A program made the translations under genes and the position numbers. The notes below the pieces were generated by a model. It did no database searches, was not told the DNA's origin, and saw only the letters and a program-made list of their open reading frames with translations. This document shows, piece after piece, positions 8,953 through 18,772 of a stretch of 64,000 bases of DNA; position 1 is the first letter of the stretch; every line of letters starts with the position of its first letter. Origin of the DNA: Lachnospiraceae bacterium (GTDB lineage: Bacteria > Bacillota > Clostridia > Lachnospirales > Lachnospiraceae); NCBI GenBank assembly GCA_017461725.1, contig JAFTXG010000001.1, positions 49,984 to 113,983 of the forward strand, written 5' to 3'.

Positions 8953-9768
8953 TTAGCAGTTCAGAAAATCCTTCCGATACTTCACACCGAAATACTCTGC
9001 CAGCTCCTTCAATTCCTCATCCTTTATGGTATTGATCCGGGGCAGATGAGCAGTCAGCATATATATCTGCGCTGCCTTCTCCACGGTCTCGATGAGGCCG
9101 AAGGCCTCGTCCAGATTCTTGCCCACGCCGTAGATCCCGTGCATTCCCCACACTACCAGACGGAACTCTTTCATCTTCGCCGCAGTGGCCTCGCCTATGG
9201 AGTTGGTTCCGCAGAGCATCCAGGGCAGAACGCCGATGCCGTCCGGGAATACCACGATACACTCGGTGCACATCTCCCACAGGGTGTGGGTGAATTTCTT
9301 TTCATCCAGCTCGTGGACGTAGTTCATGGCCAGCGTGTAGGTGGGATGGCAATGCATCACCACACGGTTGTCCGGGTCAACGGACAGTCTGGCCATGTGG
9401 CTCATCAGGTGAGCCGGCAGCTCAGAGGTAAACTTGCCTCCGTCCTTGTAGCCCCACAGAAGCTCTGCGGTACAGCCATCCTCAGCGATACGGATGATGC
9501 CCAGATTGGTCTCCGGGTCATCCATCACATTTTTAAAATACTTACCGGTACCGGTAACGATAAAGATCTTTCCGACCAGTGATTTCGCCTCAAATCCGAT
9601 GGGGATGGTGCGGATCACCTGTGTCGGATCCAAGTATTCAGCCACCAGATCATTCTCCAGCATGTAACTGATATTGCCTCCGTTGCGCTCATCCCAGCCC
9701 AGACGGTACATGTTTGCAGTCATTTTCTTCATTTCCTCCACAAAGGGAGCAGTAAATATATCTTTCAT
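8953..9768 (-). CDS. rhaD: L-rhamnulose-1-phosphate aldolase
   Basis: Class II zinc aldolase that splits L-rhamnulose 1-phosphate into dihydroxyacetone phosphate and L-lactaldehyde, the last step of the phosphorylated rhamnose pathway. 271 residues, close to the 274 of E. coli RhaD. Zinc ligands appear as MHCHPT (His139, His141) and GMHGIYG (His210), with Glu117 as the catalytic acid/base; NGGNISY near residue 29 binds phosphate. ATG follows GGAGACAGG. Last gene of the rhamnose operon, 90 bases after rhaA. Confidence 0.95.
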   Translation of the reverse strand: MKDIFTAPFVEEMKKMTANMYRLGWDERNGGNISYMLENDLVAEYLDPTQVIRTIPIGFEAKSLVGKIFIVTGTGKYFKNVMDDPETNLGIIRIAEDGCTAELLWGYKDGGKFTSELPAHLMSHMARLSVDPDNRVVMHCHPTYTLAMNYVHELDEKKFTHTLWEMCTECIVVFPDGIGVLPWMLCGTNSIGEATAAKMKEFRLVVWGMHGIYGVGKNLDEAFGLIETVEKAAQIYMLTAHLPRINTIKDEELKELAEYFGVKYRKDFLNC

Positions 9769-9858
9769 TTGCCTGTCTCCATTTCTTTAATCAATCCAAC
9801 TATGCTCTGTTATTTCCGTTGAATCAGCTGTCGGCGTCATCATTTCATTCATAGCAGC

Positions 9859-11112
9859 TTAACGCTTCACGAGCACCTCTGCCTCATACTTCTCAATCAT
9901 CGGGAACCACTCACCGTCAGCCGGCTTTCCGCAAACCTTACAGTACTCCTCCCAGATCTCGCCGAAGGGCATGGTCTTCAACTCCTCCTGCATCACCATC
10001 AGTTTGGTCCAGTTTCCCTCATTCTGCAGTCTGGTCAGTTCAGCGTTGGGCTGAAGCAGTGCGAACAGCAGACATTTCTGCAGATTTCTGAATCCGGTCA
10101 CCCAGGCGGAAACACGGTTGATGGACGCGTCAAAGTAATCCAGCGCGATGAATACCTTGTCCAGACCGTCACAGCGAACGATCTCCTTGCAGATCTCCTT
10201 GGTCTCATCATCAAAGAGTACCACATGATCAGAATCCCAGCGGACGCCGCGGGTCACATGGAGCGCCATCTTTTTATCATATGCCAGTACCGCGGAAATC
10301 TTGTCGGAAACCACCTCGGTGGGGTGATAATGGCCGTTGTCCATCAGGCAGATGCAATCCTCCCGGCTGTCCGCGTACTTCAGACACCACTCCGCTGAGC
10401 CGACGGTATAGCTCTCCACACCGATGCCGAAGACCTTGCTCTCGGCACAGGGGTATACCTTCTCCTTATCAAAGGGCTCAGACAATATCTCATCAAAGGA
10501 CTGCTTGTAGCGCAGTCTCGGTCCTAAACGGTCCGCGGGTATGTCCTTAAAGCCGTCGCCTGCCCAGATATTCATGACACAGGGCTGTCCCAGCTCATCC
10601 GCCAGATACTGGGAAATCCGCACACAGGCCTTGCCGTGCTCCACCCAGAACTTTCTGGTCTCCTCGTTGGGTGAGGAAAGGGTCAGCGGATCACATTTGG
10701 GGTGTGAGAAGAAGGTGGGGTTAAAGTCACAGCCCAAGCCTCTCTCCTTACAGAAATCCACCCACTTCTTAAAATGCTTCGGCTCCAGCTTGTCACGGTC
10801 CACCCAGCCGCCGTTCTCCTCGTCAAAAATGGCGTAGCTGGCATGAAGATTCATCTTCACCTGACCGGGCACCAGCGCGATGACCTGATCAATGTCCGCC
10901 ATCAACTCTTCCGGAGTGCGAGCGCGTCCCGGATAGTTACCTGTGGTCTGGATGCCACCGGTCAACGGCTTGTTGGGATCTGTGTCAAAACCGCGCACGT
11001 CATCGCCCTGCCAACAGTGCAGTGCCACCGGCACAGTCTTTAATTTTGCAATGGCTGTGTCAGTATCGATTCCCAACACAGCATATTTTTTCTTTGCTTC
11101 CAAGTAACTCAT
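9859..11112 (-). CDS. rhaA: L-rhamnose isomerase
   Basis: Converts L-rhamnose to L-rhamnulose in the cytoplasm using a divalent metal. 417 residues against 419 in E. coli, with recognisable blocks VALHCWQGDDVRGFD at the N-terminus and metal-site regions LHASYA, DFNPTFFSHPK, LMDNGHYHP and WDSDHVV. Start ATG has AGGAGG eight bases upstream. Lies between rhaB and rhaD on the same strand. Confidence 0.96.
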   Translation of the reverse strand: MSYLEAKKKYAVLGIDTDTAIAKLKTVPVALHCWQGDDVRGFDTDPNKPLTGGIQTTGNYPGRARTPEELMADIDQVIALVPGQVKMNLHASYAIFDEENGGWVDRDKLEPKHFKKWVDFCKERGLGCDFNPTFFSHPKCDPLTLSSPNEETRKFWVEHGKACVRISQYLADELGQPCVMNIWAGDGFKDIPADRLGPRLRYKQSFDEILSEPFDKEKVYPCAESKVFGIGVESYTVGSAEWCLKYADSREDCICLMDNGHYHPTEVVSDKISAVLAYDKKMALHVTRGVRWDSDHVVLFDDETKEICKEIVRCDGLDKVFIALDYFDASINRVSAWVTGFRNLQKCLLFALLQPNAELTRLQNEGNWTKLMVMQEELKTMPFGEIWEEYCKVCGKPADGEWFPMIEKYEAEVLVKR

Positions 11113-11198
11113 TGATTGTCCTCCTGACAGTTAAACATCGCTGTTTTATACCTAATTTTTACCTATAGATTCGTTCATTTATGGCTGAAATATTTCAC

Positions 11199-12743
11199 TT
11201 ACGGCTGAACTACCGTTACCGCAAAGCTCTGCCGGATCATTTCCCGTGCCGCCTGCAGATCGCTGATGTCGCCTCCGGCGATCATCTGAATGATCAGATT
11301 GCCGATGGCAGTGCCCTCCACCGGGCCTGCATAGACCGGCAGTCCGGTGGCCTTGGCGGTGCGCTCATTTAAGTATGTATCCTGGCAGCCGCCTCCCACG
11401 ATATTGATGCTGGTGTACTTCTTTCCGGTCAGCTGCTCCAGAGACTTGATCGCATCCCGGTAACAGAGAGACAGGCTGGTGTAAACACACTGCATGATCT
11501 CACCGACGGTCTCCGGCACCGGCTGAGACGTGCGGGCGCATTCGTCCTTGATGGCCCGGATCATACTCTCCGGTGCAAGGAAGCAGTCACGGTTTACGTC
11601 CACGATACTCTGGAACCCCTCTGTCGCTCTGGCCGCTGCGATCAGAGCGGGGAAGGTCCATTTTTTTGCCGCTGCCTGCTGTCCATCGGCACCTGAAAGC
11701 CGCACGGACTTACCGTTTACACTCAAATCCTCTTTATCTGAATCACTATCTTCGTCCCCATTCGATTTCGTTTTCCCGGCAACCATTTTCCCCTGCACAT
11801 ATACCGCACCATTTAACTCCCTGCGGATGGACTGAATCATCCACAGTCCCATGATATTTTTCAGATACCGATATCGGTACCAGGCTCCGCCCTCGTTGGT
11901 AAAATTTTGTGCCTGGCTCTCCTTTGTGGTAATCGGATGTTCATTTTCCACGCCCAAAAGGCTCCAGGTCCCGGAGGAAATATACACCGCCTCGTCATCC
12001 CTGGCAGGAATCGCCAGAAAGGCTGATCCCGTGTCGTGGGTTGCCGGCAGGATCACTGTGGTATCAAAGCCTAGCTGTTCCCGAATCTCCGGAAGCAGGT
12101 TTCCCAGCACGGTTCCCGGCATGGCCAGGTCATGAAACAGCTCCACAGGCAGTTCCAGCTCTTCGATAACCGATGCGTCCCAGGTCTTCGCCTCTGCGCC
12201 CACCAGATTGGTGGAAGTGGCATTCGTATATTCATTTTGTTTGATTCCCGTCAGCCTAAAATTATAATACTCCGGGATCATCAGAAACCATTTTGCTTTT
12301 TTCAGTTGCTCCGGATGCTCCCGTTTCAGCGCCGTCAGCTGATAGATCGTGTTAAAGGGCTGATACTGGATGCCGGTCCTTTCATACAATTTTTCTGCCG
12401 GAATAAGTTCATTCACCACTTCTCTCATTCCCGCCGTCCGGCCGTCCCGGTATGCTACGGCATCGCCGATCATCCTGTCCTGCTCATCCAAAAGAATGTA
12501 ATCCACTGCCCAGGTATCGATGCCCACGGTCGCCGGAATCTTCCCGATCTCCCCGCAGGCCTTCAATCCGCCAATGATTCCCTCCCAGAGATTCTCCAAA
12601 TCCCAGCAGTCGTGTCCGTTTTTATGTATCTGACGGTTATCAAACCGATAAATTTCTTCCAACACCAGTCGTCCATCTTCCACATGGCCCAATATGTGTC
12701 TCCCGGAAGAAGCGCCGATGTCGATCGCAAGATAATATTGCAA
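11199..12743 (-). CDS. rhaB: Rhamnulokinase with an acidic insertion
   Basis: FGGY-family kinase phosphorylating L-rhamnulose at O1. 514 residues, longer than the roughly 480-490 usual. The N-terminal phosphate loop DIGASSGRH and the second-domain SSGTWSLLG and GGGCQD motifs are intact. Residues about 312-361 are an extra hydrophilic stretch (SNGDEDSDSDKEDL at its core) placed between two conserved helices, so likely a surface loop. The start is TTG, placed correctly after AAAGGAG; the protein begins MQYYLAIDIGASS as expected. In operon with the rhamnosidase upstream and rhaA downstream. Confidence 0.93.
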   Translation of the reverse strand: MQYYLAIDIGASSGRHILGHVEDGRLVLEEIYRFDNRQIHKNGHDCWDLENLWEGIIGGLKACGEIGKIPATVGIDTWAVDYILLDEQDRMIGDAVAYRDGRTAGMREVVNELIPAEKLYERTGIQYQPFNTIYQLTALKREHPEQLKKAKWFLMIPEYYNFRLTGIKQNEYTNATSTNLVGAEAKTWDASVIEELELPVELFHDLAMPGTVLGNLLPEIREQLGFDTTVILPATHDTGSAFLAIPARDDEAVYISSGTWSLLGVENEHPITTKESQAQNFTNEGGAWYRYRYLKNIMGLWMIQSIRRELNGAVYVQGKMVAGKTKSNGDEDSDSDKEDLSVNGKSVRLSGADGQQAAAKKWTFPALIAAARATEGFQSIVDVNRDCFLAPESMIRAIKDECARTSQPVPETVGEIMQCVYTSLSLCYRDAIKSLEQLTGKKYTSINIVGGGCQDTYLNERTAKATGLPVYAGPVEGTAIGNLIIQMIAGGDISDLQAAREMIRQSFAVTVVQP

Positions 12744-12895
12744 CGTTAATCTCCTTTCTCAACTATTCTATTTTCTCTCTGCTTCCCGTTTTCCTCCCGC
12801 CACCTGCCAGCAGTAAACACCGGGTCGCAGGGAGTGACACGAGCTCAGTATATGTGCGATCTCGCAGACTACTGCCCACTTTCATCTTCTGCCTG

Positions 12896-15481
12896 TCAGC
12901 ACCATATCTCATGCAGCCCCGACTCCAGCCGGCAAAGCTTACCCGAATCGCCCGGCAGACTCACATACGCCGTGGTATTAAAGGGCACCTTCACCGCCAG
13001 CCGATAGCCCTCTCTCCCTTTCGTCTTTGCCTTTTCCCATCTGATACGGATCTCACCTCTCGGCGAATGATACTCCATCTCCACATGGTCAAAACGCTCA
13101 GTGAATTCCGGTCTCACATAGAATTCCTTAAAGCCTGGCTCTTTTTCCGTCAAACCGCACATATTCTCATAGTACCACTGGACAATACTTCCGTAGGCGT
13201 AGTGATTCAGGGAATTCATCCCGGTGCCGGAAATCTTTCCGTCGGGAAGGACTGAATTCCAGCGCTCCCAGATGGTCGTCGCCCCCATATCCACCTCGTA
13301 GAGCCAGCTGGGGAAATCCTTCTGAAACAGCACTTTGTAGGCCGCCTCACTGCAGCCTTCCGCAGAAAGGACTCTGCACAGATAAGAGGTTCCCACAAAG
13401 CCGCAGGACAGGTGCATATTGTTTGCCTCAAGCAGCTTAATCAGCCCCTCGGCAATCAATTTTCTTCCTTCCGGCTCCACAAGATCAAACTGCAGCGCCA
13501 GGATATGCGCTGTCTGTGTGGGAATGGTCATCCGGCCATCCTCGGTAAAATATTCCTTTCGGATCGCAGCCCTCGTCCGATCGCTGATTTGCTGATAACG
13601 ATCCGCATCCTCCTCCTTGCCCAAAAGCTTTGCTGTCTGCGCAACCAACAGAGAAGAATTCTTCAAAAATACGGATGCGATGTAGGTGGTGTCAGTTCCG
13701 CCATATCGGTCATCCTCCCCCTGTCCATCCAGAGCAAGCCAGTCACCGAACTGAAAGCCGCCGCTCCACAGACCTTTCTCGTCCACATACTTGCCCACGA
13801 TCCAGTCGACCCAGACTGACATACTGGGATACTGCCGCTCCAAAATGGTGATATCTCCGTAATGCCGGTACATGGTCCAGGGTATGATCACCGCCGCATC
13901 TCCCCACACACTGGCGCCTCCGTGCCAGAAAGCAGATTCCGTGAAGGACTCTCTCAGCAGGGAGGGCACCACATGGGTGACCATTCCATGATTTTTCTGC
14001 TGCTCATGCCAGAGATCGTGGAGATATTTGGTATAAAACGCGTAGGTCTCCATGTTATAGCTGGCCGTCTTGCAGAACACCTGTGCATCACCGGTCCAGC
14101 CCATCCGCTCATCCCGCTGAGGACAGTCAGTGGGCAGCTCCAGAAAATTATCCTTCTGGCTCCACTTGGCATTTTCAAACAGTCGGTTAATCCGCTGATC
14201 GGAGGTCTCCACCCAGCCAGTTTCATCCAGATCAGAATAGACCACGCAGCCTGTAAAATCCTCCAGATTCAGCTCACCGCTGACACCCTCCACCTTCACA
14301 TAGCGAAAACCGTAGAAGGTAAAGTGGGGCTCGACCGCTTTCTCCGTGCCATCTGAAATATATATGTACTCTGCTTTCGCCGTTCTCAGATTCTCCCGGT
14401 AAAAGCAGCCATCCTGCAAAATTTCCCCGTGACTGAGCTTGATCCGGGTTCCTGACAACTCATGAACCCGCATCCGAATCCAGCCGACCATATTCTGGCC
14501 CATATCCAGCACCGCCTCACCGGCAGGAGTGCGGATAACCTCCACCGGCCGGATCGTCTCCTTGATGATCACCGGCAGCGACAACCGATCCTCCAATCCA
14601 CCCAGAGGCACCTTATTTGCCGGTACCATATAATCCCAGCCGTCATCGGACACCTCTGGCGCGGACCAGCCGGGGATCACCTTGCGCTCATCGTAAATCT
14701 CTCCGTCATAGAAATTATCAAACAGCACGGGGGAAGGTGTACATCTCCAGCTGTCGTCTGTAACGATCACCTGCTCTGAACCGTCCGCCAGCTGGATCCG
14801 CAGCTCCGCCCGCAGAAAATAGTCATTGATATATGTCTTAGTGTGTGTTCTTCGTGAGCCGCCGAATCTTCCCTTCGCCCAGCCGTTTCCCAGCATGAAA
14901 CCGAGGACATTGTCCCCCTGGCGCATCAGCTCAGTCACATCGTAGGTGTAAATCTGCACCCACCGATCCACCGCTGTGAATCCCGGTGCAAAATATTCCC
15001 TTCCTATTCTCTGCCCGTTCATCTCCGGCCAGACCAGACCAAGACCGGTCACATAAAGTCTTGCCTTGCAGATCTCCTTCTCAGTCCTGAACGATTTTCT
15101 GATGTAAGGACTGATCGTTTTATCCTCCCAGGGTGTGGTGATCCACTGTCCGCCTAACGGTTCCTCCCGTTTACCGGTCTCAAAATAATTCACCTGAGAA
15201 ACCGCCGTATCTCCCTGATCTCCCCAGACCTGGACAGTCCAGTAATATTCGGTGCAAGGCTTCAGAATGATCGGAAGTTTCACACCGGTACTATCCGGAT
15301 TTGCCGCAGGATCACTCTGATAGATGATCTCCTTCATCTGATTATCCAGTGCCACAATGATCTGCGCTCTCTCCTGACATGCGGACTCATCACTGTCCGC
15401 GATCCAGGAGACCACCGGATAGTCCATGGCAAAGCCAATCGGATTTGTCATATGATTTGTTCTGCACTGTAAAATTTTCAT
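12896..15481 (-). CDS. Intracellular alpha-L-rhamnosidase, GH78
   Basis: Releases terminal L-rhamnose from rhamnosides or pectic fragments. 861 residues with no signal peptide, so it acts on imported oligosaccharides. N-terminal beta domains (about 1-320) precede an (alpha/alpha)6 barrel. The GH78 signature DCPQRDERMGWTGDAQ lies near residue 455; its acidic residues bind rhamnose, and a later Glu (DMGATTIWERWNS, near 710) acts in catalysis. I chose the ATG at 15481, nine bases after AAGGAGGA; a TTG three codons upstream touches that site. Supplies substrate to RhaA, RhaB and RhaD encoded downstream. Confidence 0.93.
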   Translation of the reverse strand: MKILQCRTNHMTNPIGFAMDYPVVSWIADSDESACQERAQIIVALDNQMKEIIYQSDPAANPDSTGVKLPIILKPCTEYYWTVQVWGDQGDTAVSQVNYFETGKREEPLGGQWITTPWEDKTISPYIRKSFRTEKEICKARLYVTGLGLVWPEMNGQRIGREYFAPGFTAVDRWVQIYTYDVTELMRQGDNVLGFMLGNGWAKGRFGGSRRTHTKTYINDYFLRAELRIQLADGSEQVIVTDDSWRCTPSPVLFDNFYDGEIYDERKVIPGWSAPEVSDDGWDYMVPANKVPLGGLEDRLSLPVIIKETIRPVEVIRTPAGEAVLDMGQNMVGWIRMRVHELSGTRIKLSHGEILQDGCFYRENLRTAKAEYIYISDGTEKAVEPHFTFYGFRYVKVEGVSGELNLEDFTGCVVYSDLDETGWVETSDQRINRLFENAKWSQKDNFLELPTDCPQRDERMGWTGDAQVFCKTASYNMETYAFYTKYLHDLWHEQQKNHGMVTHVVPSLLRESFTESAFWHGGASVWGDAAVIIPWTMYRHYGDITILERQYPSMSVWVDWIVGKYVDEKGLWSGGFQFGDWLALDGQGEDDRYGGTDTTYIASVFLKNSSLLVAQTAKLLGKEEDADRYQQISDRTRAAIRKEYFTEDGRMTIPTQTAHILALQFDLVEPEGRKLIAEGLIKLLEANNMHLSCGFVGTSYLCRVLSAEGCSEAAYKVLFQKDFPSWLYEVDMGATTIWERWNSVLPDGKISGTGMNSLNHYAYGSIVQWYYENMCGLTEKEPGFKEFYVRPEFTERFDHVEMEYHSPRGEIRIRWEKAKTKGREGYRLAVKVPFNTTAYVSLPGDSGKLCRLESGLHEIWC

Positions 15482-15661
15482 GCCAAACAATCCTCCTTTT
15501 TCCCTTGGTTCACTCAGCGACCGCCTCCTGCTTTCACAGTTCTGTCTTTTCTCCCACCACTATTTGAAAAAACTCAGAACGCTCCATTTTGTTTCAGTTT
15601 ATCACAACTAAAGCAAAATTTCGAGGTCCTGAGTTTTGTAAAAAAGTATCCTCTCTTGCAA
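15482..15661 (-). promoter_or_regulatory. Leader between the AraC regulator and GH78 genes, with long-range inverted repeat
   Basis: A perfect nine-base inverted repeat, AAAACTCAG (15569-15577) and CTGAGTTTT (15629-15637), brackets about 50 bases. On the minus strand the distal arm runs into TTTTTTC, so it may act as an attenuator or terminator. A weak promoter (TCGAAA-17-TAAACT) lies in the loop. Independent control of the rhamnosidase is possible. Confidence 0.3.
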
Positions 15662-16615
15662 TCAGCTCTCATCCCGGTAATGCTTCGGCGATCTGCCGAA
15701 CGCCGCCGTAAAGATGCGATGAAAATAACTGATATTCTCATATCCCACTGCAATAGAAATATCCGCCACATTTCGGTTAGTATTTTTCAACAGAAATGCT
15801 GCCTGCGCAAGTCTACGCTCCTGAACGATCTGGGTGTAAGTTTTCCCGGTCTTGCGCTTGATCTCCCTGGAAAGCCAGGAAAGATCATAGTGAAACAGCT
15901 CTGCTGCCTCGGTCAGACTGCCGCTGACATAATCCGACTCCACATAGCGCAAAAGCTTTAACACCGCTGCCTCATCCTGATCCCCGGTGACCAGCGTCTC
16001 TGTATGTCCGAGCAGCTGGAGGAACAAAAGAGCCATGGTCATCTGACTGACCTTTCGCTTGTTCGGGGTCTCCCGGATCAACGTCCACAGCAGGTTTTCC
16101 ACCAGATTCTGGATCGGTGTCACACCGGCAACCCTGAAATGCAGATATCCCGGTCCGTCATTCTGCCCGCAGAGACAATCCACCAGGAATCGGCGCAGCG
16201 GAGTCTCCTCCTCGCCGACCACAGACAGACTGCTGGCGAAAAAATCCGGCAGGACGATGAAATTTACCGCCACATCCTCCTCCTTGGCCCTACACACCTC
16301 ATGAGTGGCGCTCTGATTCAGAAACAGAAGCTCACCCTGCCGCAGATGGATACGCTTGCCGTTCACAATATGTACCGTCTCTCCGGCGCACATATAGACC
16401 ACCTCCACATAATCGTGGGTGTGCTCCGGGAAATGGATGAATCTGGTATTTGGCCGGATGGTAATCAGCTTTCCTGCATCCAGCAGCTTGCGGCTGTTGA
16501 TCGTATTTCCCTGACCCTGCATGTAGAGCTCACGGTCAATACTCTCCCGCCCACAAAGTATCGCCTGTTCCTCGGCGGTTATTGCTCTCAAATAATCTAA
16601 AATGTCCTTATTCAT
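15662..16615 (-). CDS. AraC-family regulator, likely rhamnose-responsive
   Basis: 317-residue transcription factor. Residues about 50-150 form a cupin-like sensing domain (FPEHTHDYVEVVYM, LRQGELLFLNQ). Residues about 215-316 form the double helix-turn-helix AraC domain ending NISYFHRIFTAAFGRSPKHYRD. Its ATGAATAA start overlaps the stop of the upstream kinase gene, so the two are translationally coupled. Position inside the rhamnose operon argues that it activates this operon in response to L-rhamnose or a derivative; no direct evidence in the sequence. Confidence 0.85.
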   Translation of the reverse strand: MNKDILDYLRAITAEEQAILCGRESIDRELYMQGQGNTINSRKLLDAGKLITIRPNTRFIHFPEHTHDYVEVVYMCAGETVHIVNGKRIHLRQGELLFLNQSATHEVCRAKEEDVAVNFIVLPDFFASSLSVVGEEETPLRRFLVDCLCGQNDGPGYLHFRVAGVTPIQNLVENLLWTLIRETPNKRKVSQMTMALLFLQLLGHTETLVTGDQDEAAVLKLLRYVESDYVSGSLTEAAELFHYDLSWLSREIKRKTGKTYTQIVQERRLAQAAFLLKNTNRNVADISIAVGYENISYFHRIFTAAFGRSPKHYRDES

Positions 16616-18290
16616 TGTCGGTGCCCTTTCCGGCAGTCCTTATCCGGCGAAGCCGCTTCATCACATCATTTCCGCCTGTGCCGAAATAGTCGTGAAGAAG
16701 CAGAAACTCCTGATACAATGCCTCATATCTCACCACATTTTCGGGAATCGGCTTATAGCTCACCGCCGCCACTCGTCCCAGCTTCGCTGCCGCCTCCGCC
16801 ACCGTATCATAACCGCCGCCTGACGCGCCTGCTGCCACCATGCCAAATATCGCCGACCCAAGTGCCGGACACTGATCCGATGCCCCGATAAAGACCTCCC
16901 GGTTGGTCACATCCGCGTAGATCTGCATCATCAGCGGATTCTTCCTGGAAATACCGCCACAGGCGTAAATCTGACGAATCCCAATACCATTCTCCTCAAA
17001 ATTGTCAATGATTTTCCGCATGCCGAAAACAGAAGCCTCCAAAAGTGCGCGGTACATCTCCTCCGGCTTTGTGGACAATGTCATGCCCAGAAACATGCCG
17101 GTCAGCTCCGCATCCACCAGACAGGATCGATTCCCGTTCCACCAGTCCAGCGCGATCAGTCCGCTCTCTCCGATTTTCAGCTTCGAAGCCTTTTCCGTCA
17201 ACAACTGATGAACCGTCACCTCTTTTTCCCGCGCTTCCTCCGCATAAGCGGCAGGAACCGAATTTTTCACAAACCAGTTGAACATATCTCCCACACAGCT
17301 CTGGCCGGCCTCGTAGCAATAATAGCCGGGAATCAGACCATCCTCAACCATGCCAAAACTCCCCGGCACCGCCACCTTTTTCTCCGAGCAGATCATCGCT
17401 CCGGCAGAAGTGCCCAACACCAGGAGCAGCTTTTCCGGCCCGTCAATACCAACCGCCAGCCCGGCTACATGTCCATCCAGATGACCGTCTGTCACCGGGA
17501 TCCCGGCCCTCAGCCCCAAACGCTCCGCAGCCGCTTTCGTCAGACGCCCTGCAGCCTCTCCCTGTTGGACAAGTTTTCCTCCCAGCTTCTCTGTAATCAA
17601 ATGCTCAAACTTCGGATTTACTGCCTTCAAATATTCCGAGGAAAGCGGTCCGTCACATTTGCTCCAGAGTGCCTTGTATCCGGCAGTGGCTGCACTTCGG
17701 ATATTTTCCCCAATCAGATTCCGCACGATCCAGTCTCCCGCTTCCATAAAGCACTCTGTCTGCTCATACACTTCCGGCGCCAATTCAAGCGTCTCCAGCA
17801 ACTTAGGGATCATAAGCTCCGAGTTAATGATCCCACCACAGTAGGTCAGGAACGTCTCCCCTCTCTCAGCTGCCACCTGGGTCAGCCGTCTGGCTTGATC
17901 CTGCGCACCGTGATGCTTCCAGAGCTTCACCCATGCATTTGGCTCACCCACAAACTCCGGGTTAAGACACAGAGGATGACCCTCCTGATCCACCGGAAGC
18001 ACCGTGCTGGAAGTAAAATCCACACCGATACCGATTACCTGCTCCGGAGACGCGCCGGACATCCGCATCACCGCTGGAATCACCTCATAAAGCACCTCCA
18101 GATAATCTCCCGGATGCTGAAGTGCCCAGTCAGCCGGCAGTTTTGTACCGTCCGGCAGAGCAGTCTCCATCACTCCATGTGCATAGTCTTTTACTGCCTG
18201 TGCCGCAACTTCACCGGTCTTAGCATCAACCAATACCGCCCGTCCGGACAGCGTCCCAAAATCAATACCAATCGCATACAATTCCGTCAT
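16608..18290 (-). CDS. FGGY carbohydrate kinase, ribulokinase (AraB) type
   Basis: 560-residue kinase of the AraB branch of the FGGY family: GIDFGTLSGRAV at the N-terminus, GVDFTSSTVLPVD, DGHLDGHVAGLAVG and GGISRKNPLMMQIYAD later. The family phosphorylates L-ribulose, yet no araA or araD is nearby and the gene leads a rhamnose operon that already has rhaB. It may serve L-arabinose released with rhamnose from pectin side chains, or have a different ketose as substrate. I chose the ATG at 18290 behind GAGGAAATAT instead of an upstream ATG without a site. Confidence 0.85.
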   Translation of the reverse strand: MTELYAIGIDFGTLSGRAVLVDAKTGEVAAQAVKDYAHGVMETALPDGTKLPADWALQHPGDYLEVLYEVIPAVMRMSGASPEQVIGIGVDFTSSTVLPVDQEGHPLCLNPEFVGEPNAWVKLWKHHGAQDQARRLTQVAAERGETFLTYCGGIINSELMIPKLLETLELAPEVYEQTECFMEAGDWIVRNLIGENIRSAATAGYKALWSKCDGPLSSEYLKAVNPKFEHLITEKLGGKLVQQGEAAGRLTKAAAERLGLRAGIPVTDGHLDGHVAGLAVGIDGPEKLLLVLGTSAGAMICSEKKVAVPGSFGMVEDGLIPGYYCYEAGQSCVGDMFNWFVKNSVPAAYAEEAREKEVTVHQLLTEKASKLKIGESGLIALDWWNGNRSCLVDAELTGMFLGMTLSTKPEEMYRALLEASVFGMRKIIDNFEENGIGIRQIYACGGISRKNPLMMQIYADVTNREVFIGASDQCPALGSAIFGMVAAGASGGGYDTVAEAAAKLGRVAAVSYKPIPENVVRYEALYQEFLLLHDYFGTGGNDVMKRLRRIRTAGKGTDNE

Positions 18291-18383
18291 ATATTTCCTC
18301 ACATTCCGCTGCAAATCGAATGCTCCCATAAACGCTGACAGCCAACTAGAAAGGGCCGGCCCACCGACCAGCCCAACATATTT

Positions 18384-18413
18384 AGTATATCAAGTCCGTA
18401 CTTCTCCTGTCAA
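18384..18413 (-). promoter_or_regulatory. Sigma-A promoter of the rhamnose operon
   Basis: Consensus TTGACA, an 18-base spacer and TATACT, about 90 bases before the kinase start. Further upstream TTGCAT and ATGCAA form a spaced inverted repeat that could bind a regulator, though this is only a guess. Confidence 0.75.
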
Positions 18414-18529
18414 TCAATTAACGTTCGTTTTTTTCGATTCTATGTTTTGCATTAAATTCTCTGTTAAATTTCATGCAATACTCCATATTGAAAAAGAAAA
18501 AAGAATGTGTTATTTTATAACCATAAAGG

Positions 18530-18752
18530 ATGACACCGTTACAGACGGCTAACTCCTCAGTTCATCTCCTTTCCTCCTTAGAAACCACTTCGCTGCACAG
18601 ACGGTTTACAACGGGGTGACTTTCATTTTCAACAAAGGCTGATGTTAATCTGTAGAAAGAGAGGTTATCCAAAGATGTTAGAGCCCAAGAATGAACAGAA
18701 ATAACCCCTGGCTGAGGTAGATCATACATCAGTCAGGGGTTATTTCTTTTTG
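18530..18752 (+). ncRNA. Candidate small RNA of about 220 nt
   Basis: A plus-strand promoter (TTGAAA, 17 bases, TATTTT; about 18489-18517) is followed by roughly 170 bases without a convincing reading frame and then a strong terminator (18697-18752). This arrangement, divergent from the rhamnose operon, suggests a noncoding transcript. I recognise no known RNA family: no SRP, 6S or T-box landmark. A 29-codon frame beginning near 18530 has no usable ribosome-site spacing. Confidence 0.4.
18697..18752 (+). terminator. Strong intrinsic terminator
   Basis: A 19-base inverted repeat with one mismatch (AGAAATAACCCCTGGCTGA at 18697-18715, its partner at 18729-18747) followed by TTTTTGTA on the plus strand. 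Confidence 0.8.
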
Positions 18753-18772
18753 TACAATAAATTATCCCGGAA

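Noticed and set aside
17208..18338. 376-codon open frame antisense to the AraB-type kinase
   Set aside because: Sequence is Arg/His/Gln-rich shadow translation without any domain.
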